Shown: positions 1 to 8,089, counted from the first letter of the stretch. The stretch: DNA of 33,037 nt from CAZMCH01 sp964564735 (GCA_964564735.1 CAZMCH010000043.1:1-33037); one strand, 5' to 3'. The notes: a model not told the origin generated them from the letters alone. Made by a program: numbers and translations.

Positions 1-887
1 AATAGCTGATGTTCATTCTTATCAGGAAAACGAACTACTTTTGCTTCAATAGATGGGCAATACCTGGGACCTACGCCAACAATTCTTCCACTATACATCG
101 CTGATTTGCCCAAATTTTCCTGTATGATTCTATGTGTGGTTTCATTTGTATATGTAAGATAGCATGGAACTTGTGATTGTGTTATTTTATCTGTGGAATA
201 TGAGAAGGGCTTTGGTGGTTCGTCACCGGGTTGTATCGACATGACAGAGAAATCAATAGACTTTGCATTTATACGTGGTGGAGTGCCTGTCTTTAGGCGT
301 TTAATCTCGAAACCAAGTTCCTGTAAATTTCCAGAAAGCCCATCCGCAGATGGTTCGCCTGCGCGACCTGAACTATAACTAAGATCGCCTATATGTATCA
401 AACCTTTTAAAAATGTCCCTGTTGTGATTATGACTGCCCTTCCAAGATATGCCATTCCAGTGGTTGTAATAACCCCCTTGACTTTGCCATCTTCAACAAT
501 TAACTTATCAGCCATACCTTGCTTAATATCAAGGTTTTCTTGAGATTCAAGGATATATTTCATACGGAACTGGTAATCTTTTTTATCAGCCTGTGCGCGA
601 GATGAACGAACTGCGGGACCCTTTCGCATATTTAGTGTTCGGAATTGGATACCAGTAGCATCGATGTTTTTTGCCATCTCTCCACCAAGAGCATCAATTT
701 CTTTGACTAACTGACCTTTTGCTAGTCCACCAATGGCAGGATTGCATGACATTTGAGCAATAGTATCAAGATTGATGGTGAGTAAAATAGTACTATGCCC
801 CATCCTTGCAGGCGCAAGACATGCTTCACAGCCGGCGTGTCCACCGCCTATCACAATAACATCATAATTTTTATAATAAAATGACAT
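1..887 (-). CDS. mnmG: MnmG/GidA, tRNA U34 carboxymethylaminomethyl synthase FAD subunit (partial)
   Basis: This is the N-terminal 295 residues of MnmG; the gene runs off the left edge, so its C-terminus is not visible. With MnmE, MnmG modifies the wobble uridine of several tRNAs in the cytoplasm, using FAD. Translation from the ATG at 887 starts MSFYYKNYDVIVIGGGHAG. This contains the FAD dinucleotide-binding motif GGGHAGCEA, followed by the family signatures SCNPAIGGLAKGQLVKEID, RTLNMRKGPAVRSSRAQ and LKTGTPPR. No strong Shine-Dalgarno sequence lies before the ATG, but no other in-frame start fits the conserved N-terminus. The gene is unrelated in function to the LamG genes upstream on the same strand and is separated from them by a terminator-like hairpin. 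Confidence 0.96.
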   Translation of the reverse strand, partial: MSFYYKNYDVIVIGGGHAGCEACLAPARMGHSTILLTINLDTIAQMSCNPAIGGLAKGQLVKEIDALGGEMAKNIDATGIQFRTLNMRKGPAVRSSRAQADKKDYQFRMKYILESQENLDIKQGMADKLIVEDGKVKGVITTTGMAYLGRAVIITTGTFLKGLIHIGDLSYSSGRAGEPSADGLSGNLQELGFEIKRLKTGTPPRINAKSIDFSVMSIQPGDEPPKPFSYSTDKITQSQVPCYLTYTNETTHRIIQENLGKSAMYSGRIVGVGPRYCPSIEAKVVRFPDKNEHQL

Positions 888-967
888 ATCAGAGATTTAA
901 ATAAAAAACAAAGATTAATATAGGATTTATCAAACAATAAAAGAAAATATAATCCTCATTCTATAAA

Positions 968-1003
968 ACAACCCATTACCAACTAGAAATGGCAATGGGT
1001 TGT
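968..1003 (-). terminator. Rho-independent-like hairpin after the first LamG gene
   Basis: A perfect 10-bp inverted repeat, ACAACCCATT (968-977) and AATGGGTTGT (994-1003), has an additional CCA/TGG pairing inside. On the minus strand it is followed by a short T run (TTTTATAG). It lies 33 nt past the stop of the LamG gene at 1037 and before mnmG, which fits a terminator for the LamG transcript. Confidence 0.7.
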
Positions 1004-1036
1004 ATAAGTTTATAAGTCAACAGCTATTGTTTGGCT

Positions 1037-1819
1037 TTATTTTTTTAGATCGCCCCAACAAGTCGCAAGCTTACCAATAAATTCAACAGCTTTGAATACT
1101 TTTGTCTCATAATTTTGCTTAATTTCATTTTTGTCCAAAGCTCTATTATAAATAACGACCTCATCAATTATACCTATGAAACCACCATCTCCTGCTTTAC
1201 CTATATCGGTCTCAGGACCAGTGCTTGCCATGGGACCTGCAAACGCACCTTCTTTAACTAATTCACCATCAAGATATAGATACATATTCTTTTTAGCAAT
1301 AACACCAGTTACATAATGCCAATCTCCGGGCTTTACTTTAGGTGCGCCAAAACCACCGTCACCTTGCCAACCGGGACAAGCGATAAATTCAATTTCCTGA
1401 CCTGCATTTCTGCCATCATATCTTATCGCCCATCCGTTAGCATCTCTTTGTGCAACTATTGATCCACAACATCCTGCAACAACACCAGCAACAGGTTCAT
1501 CACTTTTTGCATTAAACCAAGCCCCGGCGGTCATTTCTTCTGCACCATTGAAATTAAGCTTATCTGTTCCAGCAACATCGACTGAGTTTGTGCCATCAAA
1601 TTCTAATGCCTGCCCAATTTTGCCTGCAACTGCTTTTGGTTTGCCATTTAACTCACCATCATTTCCACCGACAATATCTACCGCAGTATTGTCCTTAAAT
1701 GAGCCAGTGTCAAACGACCAGTACGCAACCAAGCCTTTTTGCACAACATCAGCATTTGATATATTTATAGCTGATATAAATATAAATAACATTATAAAAC
1801 ATATAAATTTCGTTTTCAT
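1037..1819 (-). CDS. Exported LamG/concanavalin-like domain protein (paralog 1)
   Basis: A 260-residue secreted protein. The chosen start, MKTKFICF, has AAGGAG eight nt upstream; a longer reading from 1852 would put residues before the signal peptide and lacks this site. A hydrophobic signal peptide covers about residues 1-24 and ends near ISNADVV. One LamG (Laminin_G_3) beta-sandwich follows, roughly residues 25-235. It opens GLVAYWSFD, has the central block GCCGSIVAQRD and closes with GIIDEVVIYNRAL. Such domains usually bind carbohydrate or act as adhesion modules; the ligand cannot be told. The C-terminus ends GKLATCWGDLKK, a tail shared with the next two genes. It is strongly similar along its length to the gene at 2007, so the pair is a tandem duplication. 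Confidence 0.88.
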   Translation of the reverse strand: MKTKFICFIMLFIFISAINISNADVVQKGLVAYWSFDTGSFKDNTAVDIVGGNDGELNGKPKAVAGKIGQALEFDGTNSVDVAGTDKLNFNGAEEMTAGAWFNAKSDEPVAGVVAGCCGSIVAQRDANGWAIRYDGRNAGQEIEFIACPGWQGDGGFGAPKVKPGDWHYVTGVIAKKNMYLYLDGELVKEGAFAGPMASTGPETDIGKAGDGGFIGIIDEVVIYNRALDKNEIKQNYETKVFKAVEFIGKLATCWGDLKK

Positions 1820-1866
1820 TAAAATATACTCCTTATAATAACTATTGGTCAACCGAATTAATTATT

Positions 1867-1975
1867 TATAGAATGCTGATTAAGCGGATTTGGCGGATTA
1901 ACGTGGATAAAATCAATTAAATATTAAATCAGCGTCAATCTGATTAATCCGTTTCATCCGCGTTCTATTTCTAGC
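1867..1975. repeat. Imperfect palindrome of GGATTAA-type units
   Basis: The gap between LamG genes 1 and 2 is filled by an imperfect inverted repeat. The left arm is about 1867-1920 and the right arm about 1926-1973, with a small AT centre. About 30 of 42 compared positions match, and many mismatches could still pair as G-T. The arms are built from units resembling CGGATTAA and CGTGGAT. A shorter relative, CTGATTAAGCAGATTTTCG, lies at 5039-5057. It looks like a dispersed REP-like or mobile palindrome that may also end or stabilise LamG transcripts. Confidence 0.65.
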
Positions 1976-2006
1976 ACTATAATAATGTTCAAAATGACTT
2001 TTTTTA

Positions 2007-2804
2007 CTAATTTGATTTGATTTTTCCCCAAGTTGCGGTTAATTTTCCTGAATCCGATACGGATGTCACGCTACCAAGACCTTCAGCCTTAAAATTCTGC
2101 ATAACTTGCTCAGCAGATAATGCTTTATTATAGATAATGATTTCGTCAATTGTCCCAACGAATCCACCATCAGAGGCATGACCAATATCTGTTTCAGGAC
2201 CATTACTCGCCATAGGACCTGTATATTCGGCTTCTATAACTAATGCACCATCAACATATAACTGCTTTTTATTAACATTTATAATGGCAGTTAGATAATG
2301 CCATTCACCTGCGGGAAGTTTTGGTGCGCCAAAACCAGCATCGCCTTGCCAGCCCGGTTGTGTAATAAATTCAAACTCGTTGCCGGCGTTTCTGCCATCA
2401 AATCTCAATGCCCATGACAAAGCATCTCTTTGAGCAACTATTGAGCCACAGCATCCAGCAACAACACCAACAACGGGTTCTGCACTCGCAGGTTTTGCCC
2501 ATACTGCAACAGTCATTTGCTCTTTTCCATTAAAGTTTAACGCATCTGTTCCAGCGACGTCAACAGAACTCGATCCATCAAATTCCAAAGCACCTTTGAC
2601 TTTTCCAGCAACTGCCACAGGATTTCCAGTGATAACGCCATCATTTCCTCCAACAACATCCTTGACATCCTGACCGACGATAGTATCTGCATCAAGTGAC
2701 CAATAAGCAACAAGACCATCAGTAACAAGTGCGGAATGTGCTATTGTGCATAATAACATGACTATTAATGTTGATAAACCAAATGCTTTTATAGTATTTT
2801 TCAT
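2007..2804 (-). CDS. Exported LamG/concanavalin-like domain protein (paralog 2)
   Basis: A 265-residue secreted protein. The start MKNTIKAFGLS is preceded by AAAGGAG at good spacing. A signal peptide covers about residues 1-24 (ending IAHSA). A single LamG fold follows, with GLVAYWSLD near its start, GCCGSIVAQRD in the middle and GTIDEIIIYNKAL at the end. The two adjacent cysteines in the middle are kept in paralog 1, so they may form a disulfide or bind a metal in the exported protein. The C-terminus reads GKLTATWGKIKSN. It probably binds sugar or mediates surface contact, but no substrate can be inferred. The gap to paralog 1 holds a palindromic repeat, so it is uncertain whether the two are one transcript. 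Confidence 0.88.
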   Translation of the reverse strand: MKNTIKAFGLSTLIVMLLCTIAHSALVTDGLVAYWSLDADTIVGQDVKDVVGGNDGVITGNPVAVAGKVKGALEFDGSSSVDVAGTDALNFNGKEQMTVAVWAKPASAEPVVGVVAGCCGSIVAQRDALSWALRFDGRNAGNEFEFITQPGWQGDAGFGAPKLPAGEWHYLTAIINVNKKQLYVDGALVIEAEYTGPMASNGPETDIGHASDGGFVGTIDEIIIYNKALSAEQVMQNFKAEGLGSVTSVSDSGKLTATWGKIKSN

Positions 2805-2931
2805 TATTTAGGAACTCCTTTCAAATAAATGAAATAAACATTAAAAAAGGTAAACAAAATCAACGAACCTATTTTACAACCGCAAAAAACAATTGTCAAT
2901 ACCATTCAAGCCAAATCGTAAGAAAATTTAA

Positions 2932-3723
2932 CTATTTCTTAACATCACCCCAAGTGGCTGTTAATTTTCCTTCTGCTGATACGGGACTTAATCCCAGAGT
3001 CTTATCTAGTCCATTAACCATAATACTTTTAAGGTCATCAAGATTCAAAGCAGTGCTGAATACCCCAACCTCGTCTATAACACCAATATAATCCCAACCT
3101 GCGCCTCCCTTCCAACGTGCAAGCCAAATAGCACCGTTTGCATGATTTTTTGAGAAATCAGGCTTCTTTAGCTTAATATCTTTGACCATTTGATCATTAA
3201 CATATAGACTAAGAACCGAACCATCCCAAGTTAAAGCGACAAAAGACCATTCATTTTTTGCCCATTTTCCACCCCTAACGTTACTTGCTGCCTGATCACC
3301 TGCAACCATTGTGCTTCCATAAAAGTCAGCGGCGCCGATCTGTATCGTTGGATTATGCCAATCTCTTTCTATTAAGCGTGTATTGTCATTTGGGGCATTT
3401 CCAGTCGGCATAATTGATAGCAGATATGTAAATCCATCAACATATTTATCAGTGCTTGCGCTTGCAGTAATCTCAAGTTGACTAGATCCATCAAACGCAA
3501 GTGCCATACCGATTTTACCTTTGACCCATTCTGCGCCGACAACCTTTCCATTATTTTTATTGCCAGACATATCTTTGGCAACATCACCTTTTCCTTCATC
3601 AAATAGCCATACCCCAACAATCGTCTGAGGATCAATTTTTGCATGACTAAAAGTAGTTGAATATTGCATGACAATTAGCACAACTACACTAATATAAACA
3701 ACTTTTATTGCTATTTTCATCAT
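2932..3723 (-). CDS. Exported LamG/concanavalin-like domain protein (divergent third copy)
   Basis: About 263 residues. The start is one of two adjacent ATGs (3723 or 3720), with AAGGAG five or eight nt upstream; a longer open frame to 3801 would overlap the promoter. A signal peptide covers about residues 1-28. The LamG domain begins VGVWLFDEGKGDVAKDMSG, a classic opening, and ends GVIDEVGVFSTAL. It is clearly different from its two neighbours: it lacks the double-cysteine block and has a Trp-rich region (IWLARWKGGAGWDYIG). It keeps the same C-terminal tail, GKLTATWGDVKK. Membership in a secreted, tail-bearing LamG set is clear; the ligand is unknown. Confidence 0.87.
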   Translation of the reverse strand: MMKIAIKVVYISVVVLIVMQYSTTFSHAKIDPQTIVGVWLFDEGKGDVAKDMSGNKNNGKVVGAEWVKGKIGMALAFDGSSQLEITASASTDKYVDGFTYLLSIMPTGNAPNDNTRLIERDWHNPTIQIGAADFYGSTMVAGDQAASNVRGGKWAKNEWSFVALTWDGSVLSLYVNDQMVKDIKLKKPDFSKNHANGAIWLARWKGGAGWDYIGVIDEVGVFSTALNLDDLKSIMVNGLDKTLGLSPVSAEGKLTATWGDVKK

Positions 3724-3772
3724 AATCACTCCTTGTGGATTGCAATAGCTTATTAGAACTCTATTATAATTG

Positions 3773-3801
3773 AATATACCATACAGATAATAATCGGTCA
3801 A
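3773..3801 (-). promoter_or_regulatory. Sigma-70-type promoter of the third LamG gene
   Basis: On the minus strand, TTGACC (3801-3796) is followed by a 17-bp spacer and TATATT (3778-3773). The predicted transcript starts about 40 nt before the ATG pair at 3723. The spacing and both hexamers are close to consensus. Confidence 0.6.
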
Positions 3802-3828
3802 GTATATTAGACGGATAAGATATTTCTC

Positions 3829-3857
3829 TTGTTTATTTTGAAGGAAATATTTATAAT
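3829..3857 (+). promoter_or_regulatory. Sigma-70-type promoter of the HEAT-repeat lipoprotein gene
   Basis: TTGTTT (3829-3834), a 17-bp spacer and a perfect TATAAT (3852-3857) precede the gene at 3928. It is divergent from the promoter of the third LamG gene, only about 28 bp away, so the two could share a regulator. Confidence 0.5.
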
Positions 3858-3927
3858 AAAATTAAGTGTTTTAAAGTTATATATTTGTATAACGAATCTT
3901 TTATTAATCACAAAGGAGGTTTAAGTT

Positions 3928-5022
3928 ATGCCCAAAAAAGTTATAATTGTTTTTTTATTTTTATCTTTGATTTGGATTATTGGATGTGGCGGAGGAAAAG
4001 TAAACGATCTTGAGGTTGCAAGGCAGGAAATATCAGAACGAGCATATACTAAGGCAGAAATAAGGCTTGAAAAGTTAACTGGAAAACAGCCACAAAATGT
4101 AGAAGCTCTCGGACTTTTAGCAGTAGCTTATAGTCAGCAAGATAAAGCACGAAAATTGGAAGAAACAGCCCTAAAATTAAAAGGAATGGGAAAACCAGCA
4201 ACAGACAAACTCGTAGATATGATGAGGCGAGAAAAGAATATAGCTGATGATATAGCAAAGGTTCTTACATCGATTGGCGAACCAGCAGTAAGTGCATTGA
4301 TACCTTTATTAGGTGATACATCAGAAAGTATTCGAGAAGATGCAGTTTCAATTCTAACAAATATTGGCGCACCAGCAATAGAAAGCCTAAAAGGTGCTTT
4401 GGATTCGCCAAATGCCCTAATTAAAGCTGGAAGTGCAAAGATATTAGGTAATTTAGGCGATAAAACTTCAATAGAAGCATTGGCAAAAAAAGTAAAGGAC
4501 TCTGATCCAATAGTCAGTTTGGAGTCTGCAATAGCCTTGTATAAGCTTGGAGATAAAAGCCATTTGAGTATAATAACCAATGGATTGAGTTCAAGCCTTG
4601 TTTCTGCTAGACGTTCTGCATCAATGGCAATTAGAGATATAGTTGAAAATCCCCCAATAAAACCATTGCTTAAATCGATAAATGATAGCGATATAAAAGT
4701 TAGAACTGCTATTATTCAAGCTGTGGGTAAAGCAAAAGATGCACAAGCGGTATCTTCATTGATAGAAGCCATAAAATCAAAAGATAGCGATATTCGCAAT
4801 GCAGCAGGTGAATCATTGAAAGAGATTGGTGAACCAGCAGTCATGCCTTTGTTAGCTTTGATTAAGCAAGAGCAAGATATAGCCACTCTTCAAAAGGCAA
4901 TTCAGACATTAGGTGATATAGGTGATAAACGAGCCATAGAGCCATTGGAGAAGATATATGCAGAAAGTAATCAATCACTTGTTAAACAAGAAGCTGCTAT
5001 TGCTCTTAATAAAATTGATTAA
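3928..5022 (+). CDS. HEAT-repeat lipoprotein
   Basis: A 364-residue lipoprotein. The start is set by a strong AAAGGAGGT a few nt before the ATG. Residues 1-20 are a lipoprotein signal peptide ending in the lipobox IIGC (Cys20), so the protein is probably membrane-anchored and faces the periplasm or surface. Residues about 26-65 look like a TPR-type helical pair (AEIRLEKLTGKQPQNVEAL). From about residue 85 to the end there are six or seven HEAT/PBS-lyase-like repeats, with recurring forms such as IGEPAVSALIPLLGD, IGAPAIESLKGAL and IGEPAVMPLLALI. Such solenoids are protein-binding scaffolds; there is no catalytic motif. It is a single-gene transcript, convergent with the MFS gene downstream. 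Confidence 0.9.
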   Translation: MPKKVIIVFLFLSLIWIIGCGGGKVNDLEVARQEISERAYTKAEIRLEKLTGKQPQNVEALGLLAVAYSQQDKARKLEETALKLKGMGKPATDKLVDMMRREKNIADDIAKVLTSIGEPAVSALIPLLGDTSESIREDAVSILTNIGAPAIESLKGALDSPNALIKAGSAKILGNLGDKTSIEALAKKVKDSDPIVSLESAIALYKLGDKSHLSIITNGLSSSLVSARRSASMAIRDIVENPPIKPLLKSINDSDIKVRTAIIQAVGKAKDAQAVSSLIEAIKSKDSDIRNAAGESLKEIGEPAVMPLLALIKQEQDIATLQKAIQTLGDIGDKRAIEPLEKIYAESNQSLVKQEAAIALNKID

Positions 5023-5071
5023 TTAGTGGAAATAAAACACTGATTAAGCAGATTTTCGCTGATCTATTTAT

Positions 5072-5117
5072 AAAGTGTAAATTGTAATTGATTGTTAATA
5101 TTACAATTTACGCTTTT
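5072..5117. terminator. Bidirectional terminator hairpin between convergent genes
   Basis: A 16-bp stem with one G-T wobble: AAAGTGTAAATTGTAA (5072-5087) and TTACAATTTACGCTTT (5101-5116), with a 13-nt loop. T runs on the plus strand and A runs upstream make it usable from both sides. It sits between the lipoprotein gene (ends 5022) and the MFS gene (ends 5136). Confidence 0.8.
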
Positions 5118-5135
5118 TATTTGTACAGATATAAA

Positions 5136-6293
5136 TTACCTTTTTGGCAAGGCAAGAGAGCATATAACTGCCAATATAGGAAGTGTTGCTGATATGCTCA
5201 TCGCTGGAACAACGTTTCCACCGAAAAGATCAGCTATAACACCAAATAACATGGCGAATATTGCCGCTATACCCCATGCAGCACCCATTATCAAAGATGA
5301 TGCAGTGCTTGCGCCTTTGGGTATGGCTTCCTGAGCAAGCGCTAGATTTGCAGGATTGGCACAAGAAATCATAATACCAGAAAGTATCAGCATTATGACA
5401 AATAAAATACCATCTGTATAAAGCATTGCTAACAATAACGGTGAAGACAAAAGCATTGAATATATAAGAATGTTCCTTCTGCTAATCCATCTTGAAATAT
5501 AACCACCAAGAAAAGTTCCCAAAGCAGTCGACAAAGAAAATATAAAAAGAACAACTGCCCCTATCATCAACGAAAGTTGTCTTTGCTGTATTAATAGCGA
5601 CATAAAATTGACAAAAACTATATTTGTTGTTGACCTAAATGTTACTATAGCAAAAAGTATCGAAAGCAATTTAAGTTCCGGTCTAATTATCCTAAAGATA
5701 CTTTCTATTTCTTGCTTTTGGTAATGGCTTTTATCTGGGACGACATATATATAGAGTAAAATAGAAGTAATTATGCCTACAAAAGAAAAATATGGCATCT
5801 TTGCAGGACCAATACTCGGTGAAGACATAAGTGATGTTGCAACGAGAGGACCTATCGCATATCCGACAGTTCCAACCGCCATAAAGAGTCCAAGACTAGA
5901 ATCCCTTTTTGAACTTACAACATTACCTGCTGTGCTTGCTGCGTGTGGATGAAATGAAGATACACCCAAACCACCTATTAATAAAATGAATATTAGGGCA
6001 AAGTAGCTAGGAGCAATGCCTATAAGCGTCATGAATATACCAGCAATTGTAGGACCAATTATAATAAAAAATCTTCTGCTCCATTTGTCCCCTATATATC
6101 CAAAGACAACCTGAAACATTGAACCAGATAAGCCTATTATTGTTATTATAACGCCAATTGACGTTTTAGAAAGACTAAATTTGTTGGCAAAAACGGGCAG
6201 TAATGCTGCAAGAAAATTGGCATAAAGATCAGTTACACCATGACCGAGTGCTATTATCGAAACACCAATATTATTTAGTTTTAATTTATTCAT
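5136..6293 (-). CDS. MFS transporter, Fsr/AraJ-like
   Basis: A 385-residue major facilitator with about 12 membrane helices, the usual length. The opening LGHGVTDLYANFLAALLPVF matches the pattern of the fosmidomycin-resistance (Fsr)-type subgroup. The loop motif GYIGDKWSRRFF between helices 2 and 3 is the MFS A-like signature, and a second half-motif, GGYISRWISRRN, marks the C-terminal half. It would act as a proton-coupled exporter or sugar-type transporter in the inner membrane. The start ATG lies inside the end of the oxidoreductase gene (8-nt overlap), implying translational coupling. The pairing suggests that it moves the oxidoreductase's substrate or product, for example a sugar or polyol; this is inference. 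No drug role can be assumed. Confidence 0.88.
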   Translation of the reverse strand: MNKLKLNNIGVSIIALGHGVTDLYANFLAALLPVFANKFSLSKTSIGVIITIIGLSGSMFQVVFGYIGDKWSRRFFIIIGPTIAGIFMTLIGIAPSYFALIFILLIGGLGVSSFHPHAASTAGNVVSSKRDSSLGLFMAVGTVGYAIGPLVATSLMSSPSIGPAKMPYFSFVGIITSILLYIYVVPDKSHYQKQEIESIFRIIRPELKLLSILFAIVTFRSTTNIVFVNFMSLLIQQRQLSLMIGAVVLFIFSLSTALGTFLGGYISRWISRRNILIYSMLLSSPLLLAMLYTDGILFVIMLILSGIMISCANPANLALAQEAIPKGASTASSLIMGAAWGIAAIFAMLFGVIADLFGGNVVPAMSISATLPILAVICSLALPKR

Positions 6294-7299
6294 TTGTTAA
6301 ATCTATTGCTTTGCCTGTTTCTACTGATCTTGCTGCTAATTCTACGATTTCAAGGTCTGCTCTTGCTTCTTTACCTGTAACAGCAAATTCTTCGCCATCT
6401 CTCATTCTATCAACAAAATGTTGCATTTCTTCTGGAATGATATATCTTTCGAGCATAGTATCAAAAAGCCTGACAGGTTTGCCTTTATCATTATATTGTG
6501 GGTCATTTGCACTGAATACATAGAATCCATCTCCCATATCGAACATTGTTCCTTCTGAACCATAAACAGCCATCCATGCAAACGGAGTAAACATTCTCAT
6601 ACCCCAACTAACAACAAGCTGCCCTGTTGCCCCGTTTTCAAAAATGGCTTGTATTGTTGCGGTGTCTTCACCTTCCATAGCACTTATTGTATCATGATTA
6701 AATGTTGCAAATAGAGTCTTGACTTTTCCACCAAGTAAGCGGAAATAATTGACGAAATGTATGCCACGATCAATAAGAACGCCACCACCAGTTTTTCCTT
6801 TATCTCTTCGCCATCCAGAAGGAGTATGAAATTGAAGAGAATTAACCTGAATGAGAAAAAGTTTGCCTATTGTGCCTTTATCAATAAGTTCTTTTGCTTT
6901 TAATGCAGAAGGATAAAAGCGATAACACTCAGCAACAAAAAATCTTACGCCTGATGATTTTACTGCATCCAATATTAGATCCGCTTCTGCAAGTGTTCTG
7001 GCAATGGGTTTCTCAGAAAGGATATGTTTACCTGCTTGTGTAGCTTTTAAAACGACAGAAACATGCTCATCATGTGGAACACAGATGTCCACAATATCAA
7101 TATCTTTGCTCATAAGAACATCTTCATAAGTTTTAAAACATCCAGACGCATTATATTTCTTACATAAAGCTTCTGCCCTGCTATAATCAATATCATACAT
7201 ATATAACTTGATATTCTCATCCTTGCCAAGAACCGTTTGACAATGTGCCTCTGCGATTCCACCACATCCTATAATAGCAATACCCATCTTTTCATACAT
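6286..7299 (-). CDS. Gfo/Idh/MocA family NAD(P)-dependent oxidoreductase
   Basis: A 337-residue cytoplasmic dehydrogenase. The N-terminal Rossmann fold shows IAIIGCGGIAEAH (about residues 7-19) and the acidic loop MYDID. The family's catalytic-site motif EKP appears in HILSEKPIARTLAEAD, and the second domain starts around VAECYRFYPSALKAKEL, with GGGVLIDRGIHFVNYFRLL as the second signature. Family members oxidise or reduce sugars, inositols or their derivatives; the exact substrate cannot be read. The start at 7299 has GGAG eight nt upstream. It is the first gene of a two-gene operon with the MFS transporter, and two palindromes lie in its upstream region. Confidence 0.93.
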   Translation of the reverse strand: MYEKMGIAIIGCGGIAEAHCQTVLGKDENIKLYMYDIDYSRAEALCKKYNASGCFKTYEDVLMSKDIDIVDICVPHDEHVSVVLKATQAGKHILSEKPIARTLAEADLILDAVKSSGVRFFVAECYRFYPSALKAKELIDKGTIGKLFLIQVNSLQFHTPSGWRRDKGKTGGGVLIDRGIHFVNYFRLLGGKVKTLFATFNHDTISAMEGEDTATIQAIFENGATGQLVVSWGMRMFTPFAWMAVYGSEGTMFDMGDGFYVFSANDPQYNDKGKPVRLFDTMLERYIIPEEMQHFVDRMRDGEEFAVTGKEARADLEIVELAARSVETGKAIDLTNE

Positions 7300-7352
7300 G
7301 GCTAAACTCCATTTTTTGTATTTGATATTAACAGAATTTATTATATAAAAAA

Positions 7353-7365
7353 TGTCAAAATGGCA
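7353..7365. promoter_or_regulatory. Operator-like site 1 (imperfect palindrome)
   Basis: TGTCAAAATGGCA is an imperfect palindrome with the same form as the perfect site at 7393-7405, starting exactly 40 bp away. It lies 54 bp upstream of the oxidoreductase start. The regulator is unknown. Confidence 0.4.
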
Positions 7366-7392
7366 TTAAAACATTAGAACATGTCTTTTTTG

Positions 7393-7405
7393 TGTCATAA
7401 TGACA
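7393..7405. promoter_or_regulatory. Operator-like site 2 (perfect palindrome over a likely -10)
   Basis: TGTCATAATGACA is a perfect palindrome around a central A. On the minus strand a possible promoter, TTGCAA with 17 bp to TAATGT, places its -10 hexamer on this palindrome, so binding here would block the oxidoreductase-MFS operon. The promoter match is moderate. Confidence 0.45.
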
Positions 7406-7494
7406 TTATCATATAACAATAAGAATTGCAAGTAAATAAATCAAGATATATTATTTATCAATGTTTTATATAAAATATTTTTCATTTTCAGATA

Positions 7495-7511
7495 TTGGCA
7501 TATGTTTTGCT
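7495..7511 (+). promoter_or_regulatory. Sigma-54 (RpoN) -24/-12 promoter
   Basis: TTGGCATATGTTTTGCT has the invariant GG and GC dinucleotides exactly 12 bp apart and matches the sigma-54 consensus TTGGCAC-N4-TTTGCT at nearly all conserved positions. Transcription would begin near 7522, about 74 nt before the receiver gene. No enhancer-binding protein gene is visible in the window. Confidence 0.65.
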
Positions 7512-7595
7512 TAGATAAAGATAGAAAATTTATTTATAATTATCTATTGTTTTAGTTTTAGATCTTGAATTGATACACTCTTGGGGGTGTATGAT

Positions 7596-8036
7596 ATGGC
7601 ACGATGTATATATAAAATATTATTAGTAGATGATGACCCAAATTGTCTTGATGCTATTGATCAGATTCTACGTCGTGATGGATATGAAATTATTAAAGCA
7701 GAACAAGGACGACCCGCATTAAAGCTATTGTCCGAAAATATTATTGATCTAGCAATTATAGATTATAATTTGCCAGATATAGATGGAATATATATTCTTA
7801 ATGAAATTAAAAGAATTTATAAAAATATACCGATAATAATAATGACTTCGGACTTATCAAAAGAAATAAAAATAGCTTCTCTTGAGGCTGGTGCTTATAG
7901 TTTTATTACAAAGCCTATTAATATACCAATATTTAAAGATATTGTGAAAAAGGCTATACAGTCATTAACTACAAAAACAATAGAAATAAGGCGTGAGACA
8001 ATCTTTATAAGGTGGTTTAAAGGGTTTCACAAATAA
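7596..8036 (+). CDS. Single-domain response regulator (receiver) protein
   Basis: A 146-residue protein made almost wholly of a receiver domain. The start is the ATG at 7596, six nt after GGGGGTG; an upstream TTG would place that site inside the gene. The acidic pair is in LLVDDDPN, the phosphoacceptor Asp in IIDYNLPDIDG, the switch Thr in IIMTSD and the Lys in ITKPIN, so it looks phosphorylatable. After about residue 122 only a short basic tail remains, with no DNA-binding or enzymatic output domain. Like CheY or Spo0F it should act through protein contact. The upstream sigma-54 promoter and the 53-nt gap to dnaK suggest the two may be co-transcribed. Confidence 0.9.
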   Translation: MARCIYKILLVDDDPNCLDAIDQILRRDGYEIIKAEQGRPALKLLSENIIDLAIIDYNLPDIDGIYILNEIKRIYKNIPIIIMTSDLSKEIKIASLEAGAYSFITKPINIPIFKDIVKKAIQSLTTKTIEIRRETIFIRWFKGFHK

Positions 8037-8043
8037 TACAAAA

Positions 8044-8067
8044 GATTCCATAATCAATCTTGGAATC
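8044..8067. promoter_or_regulatory. Inverted repeat before dnaK (not CIRCE)
   Basis: GATTCCA (8044-8050) and TGGAATC (8061-8067) form a perfect 7-bp inverted repeat with a 10-nt spacer, immediately before the dnaK Shine-Dalgarno sequence. The geometry resembles CIRCE, but the sequence does not match TTAGCACTC/GAGTGCTAA. It could be an operator or an mRNA hairpin. Confidence 0.4.
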
Positions 8068-8089
8068 AAAAATTAAGGAGAGATTAGAT

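Noticed and set aside
1548..1838. Plus-strand frame of 96 codons
   Set aside because: It is the antisense shadow of the first LamG gene, which has a signal peptide, a domain and a ribosome binding site.
8037..8089. CIRCE (HrcA) operator before dnaK
   Set aside because: An inverted repeat is present, but neither arm matches the strongly conserved CIRCE sequence.
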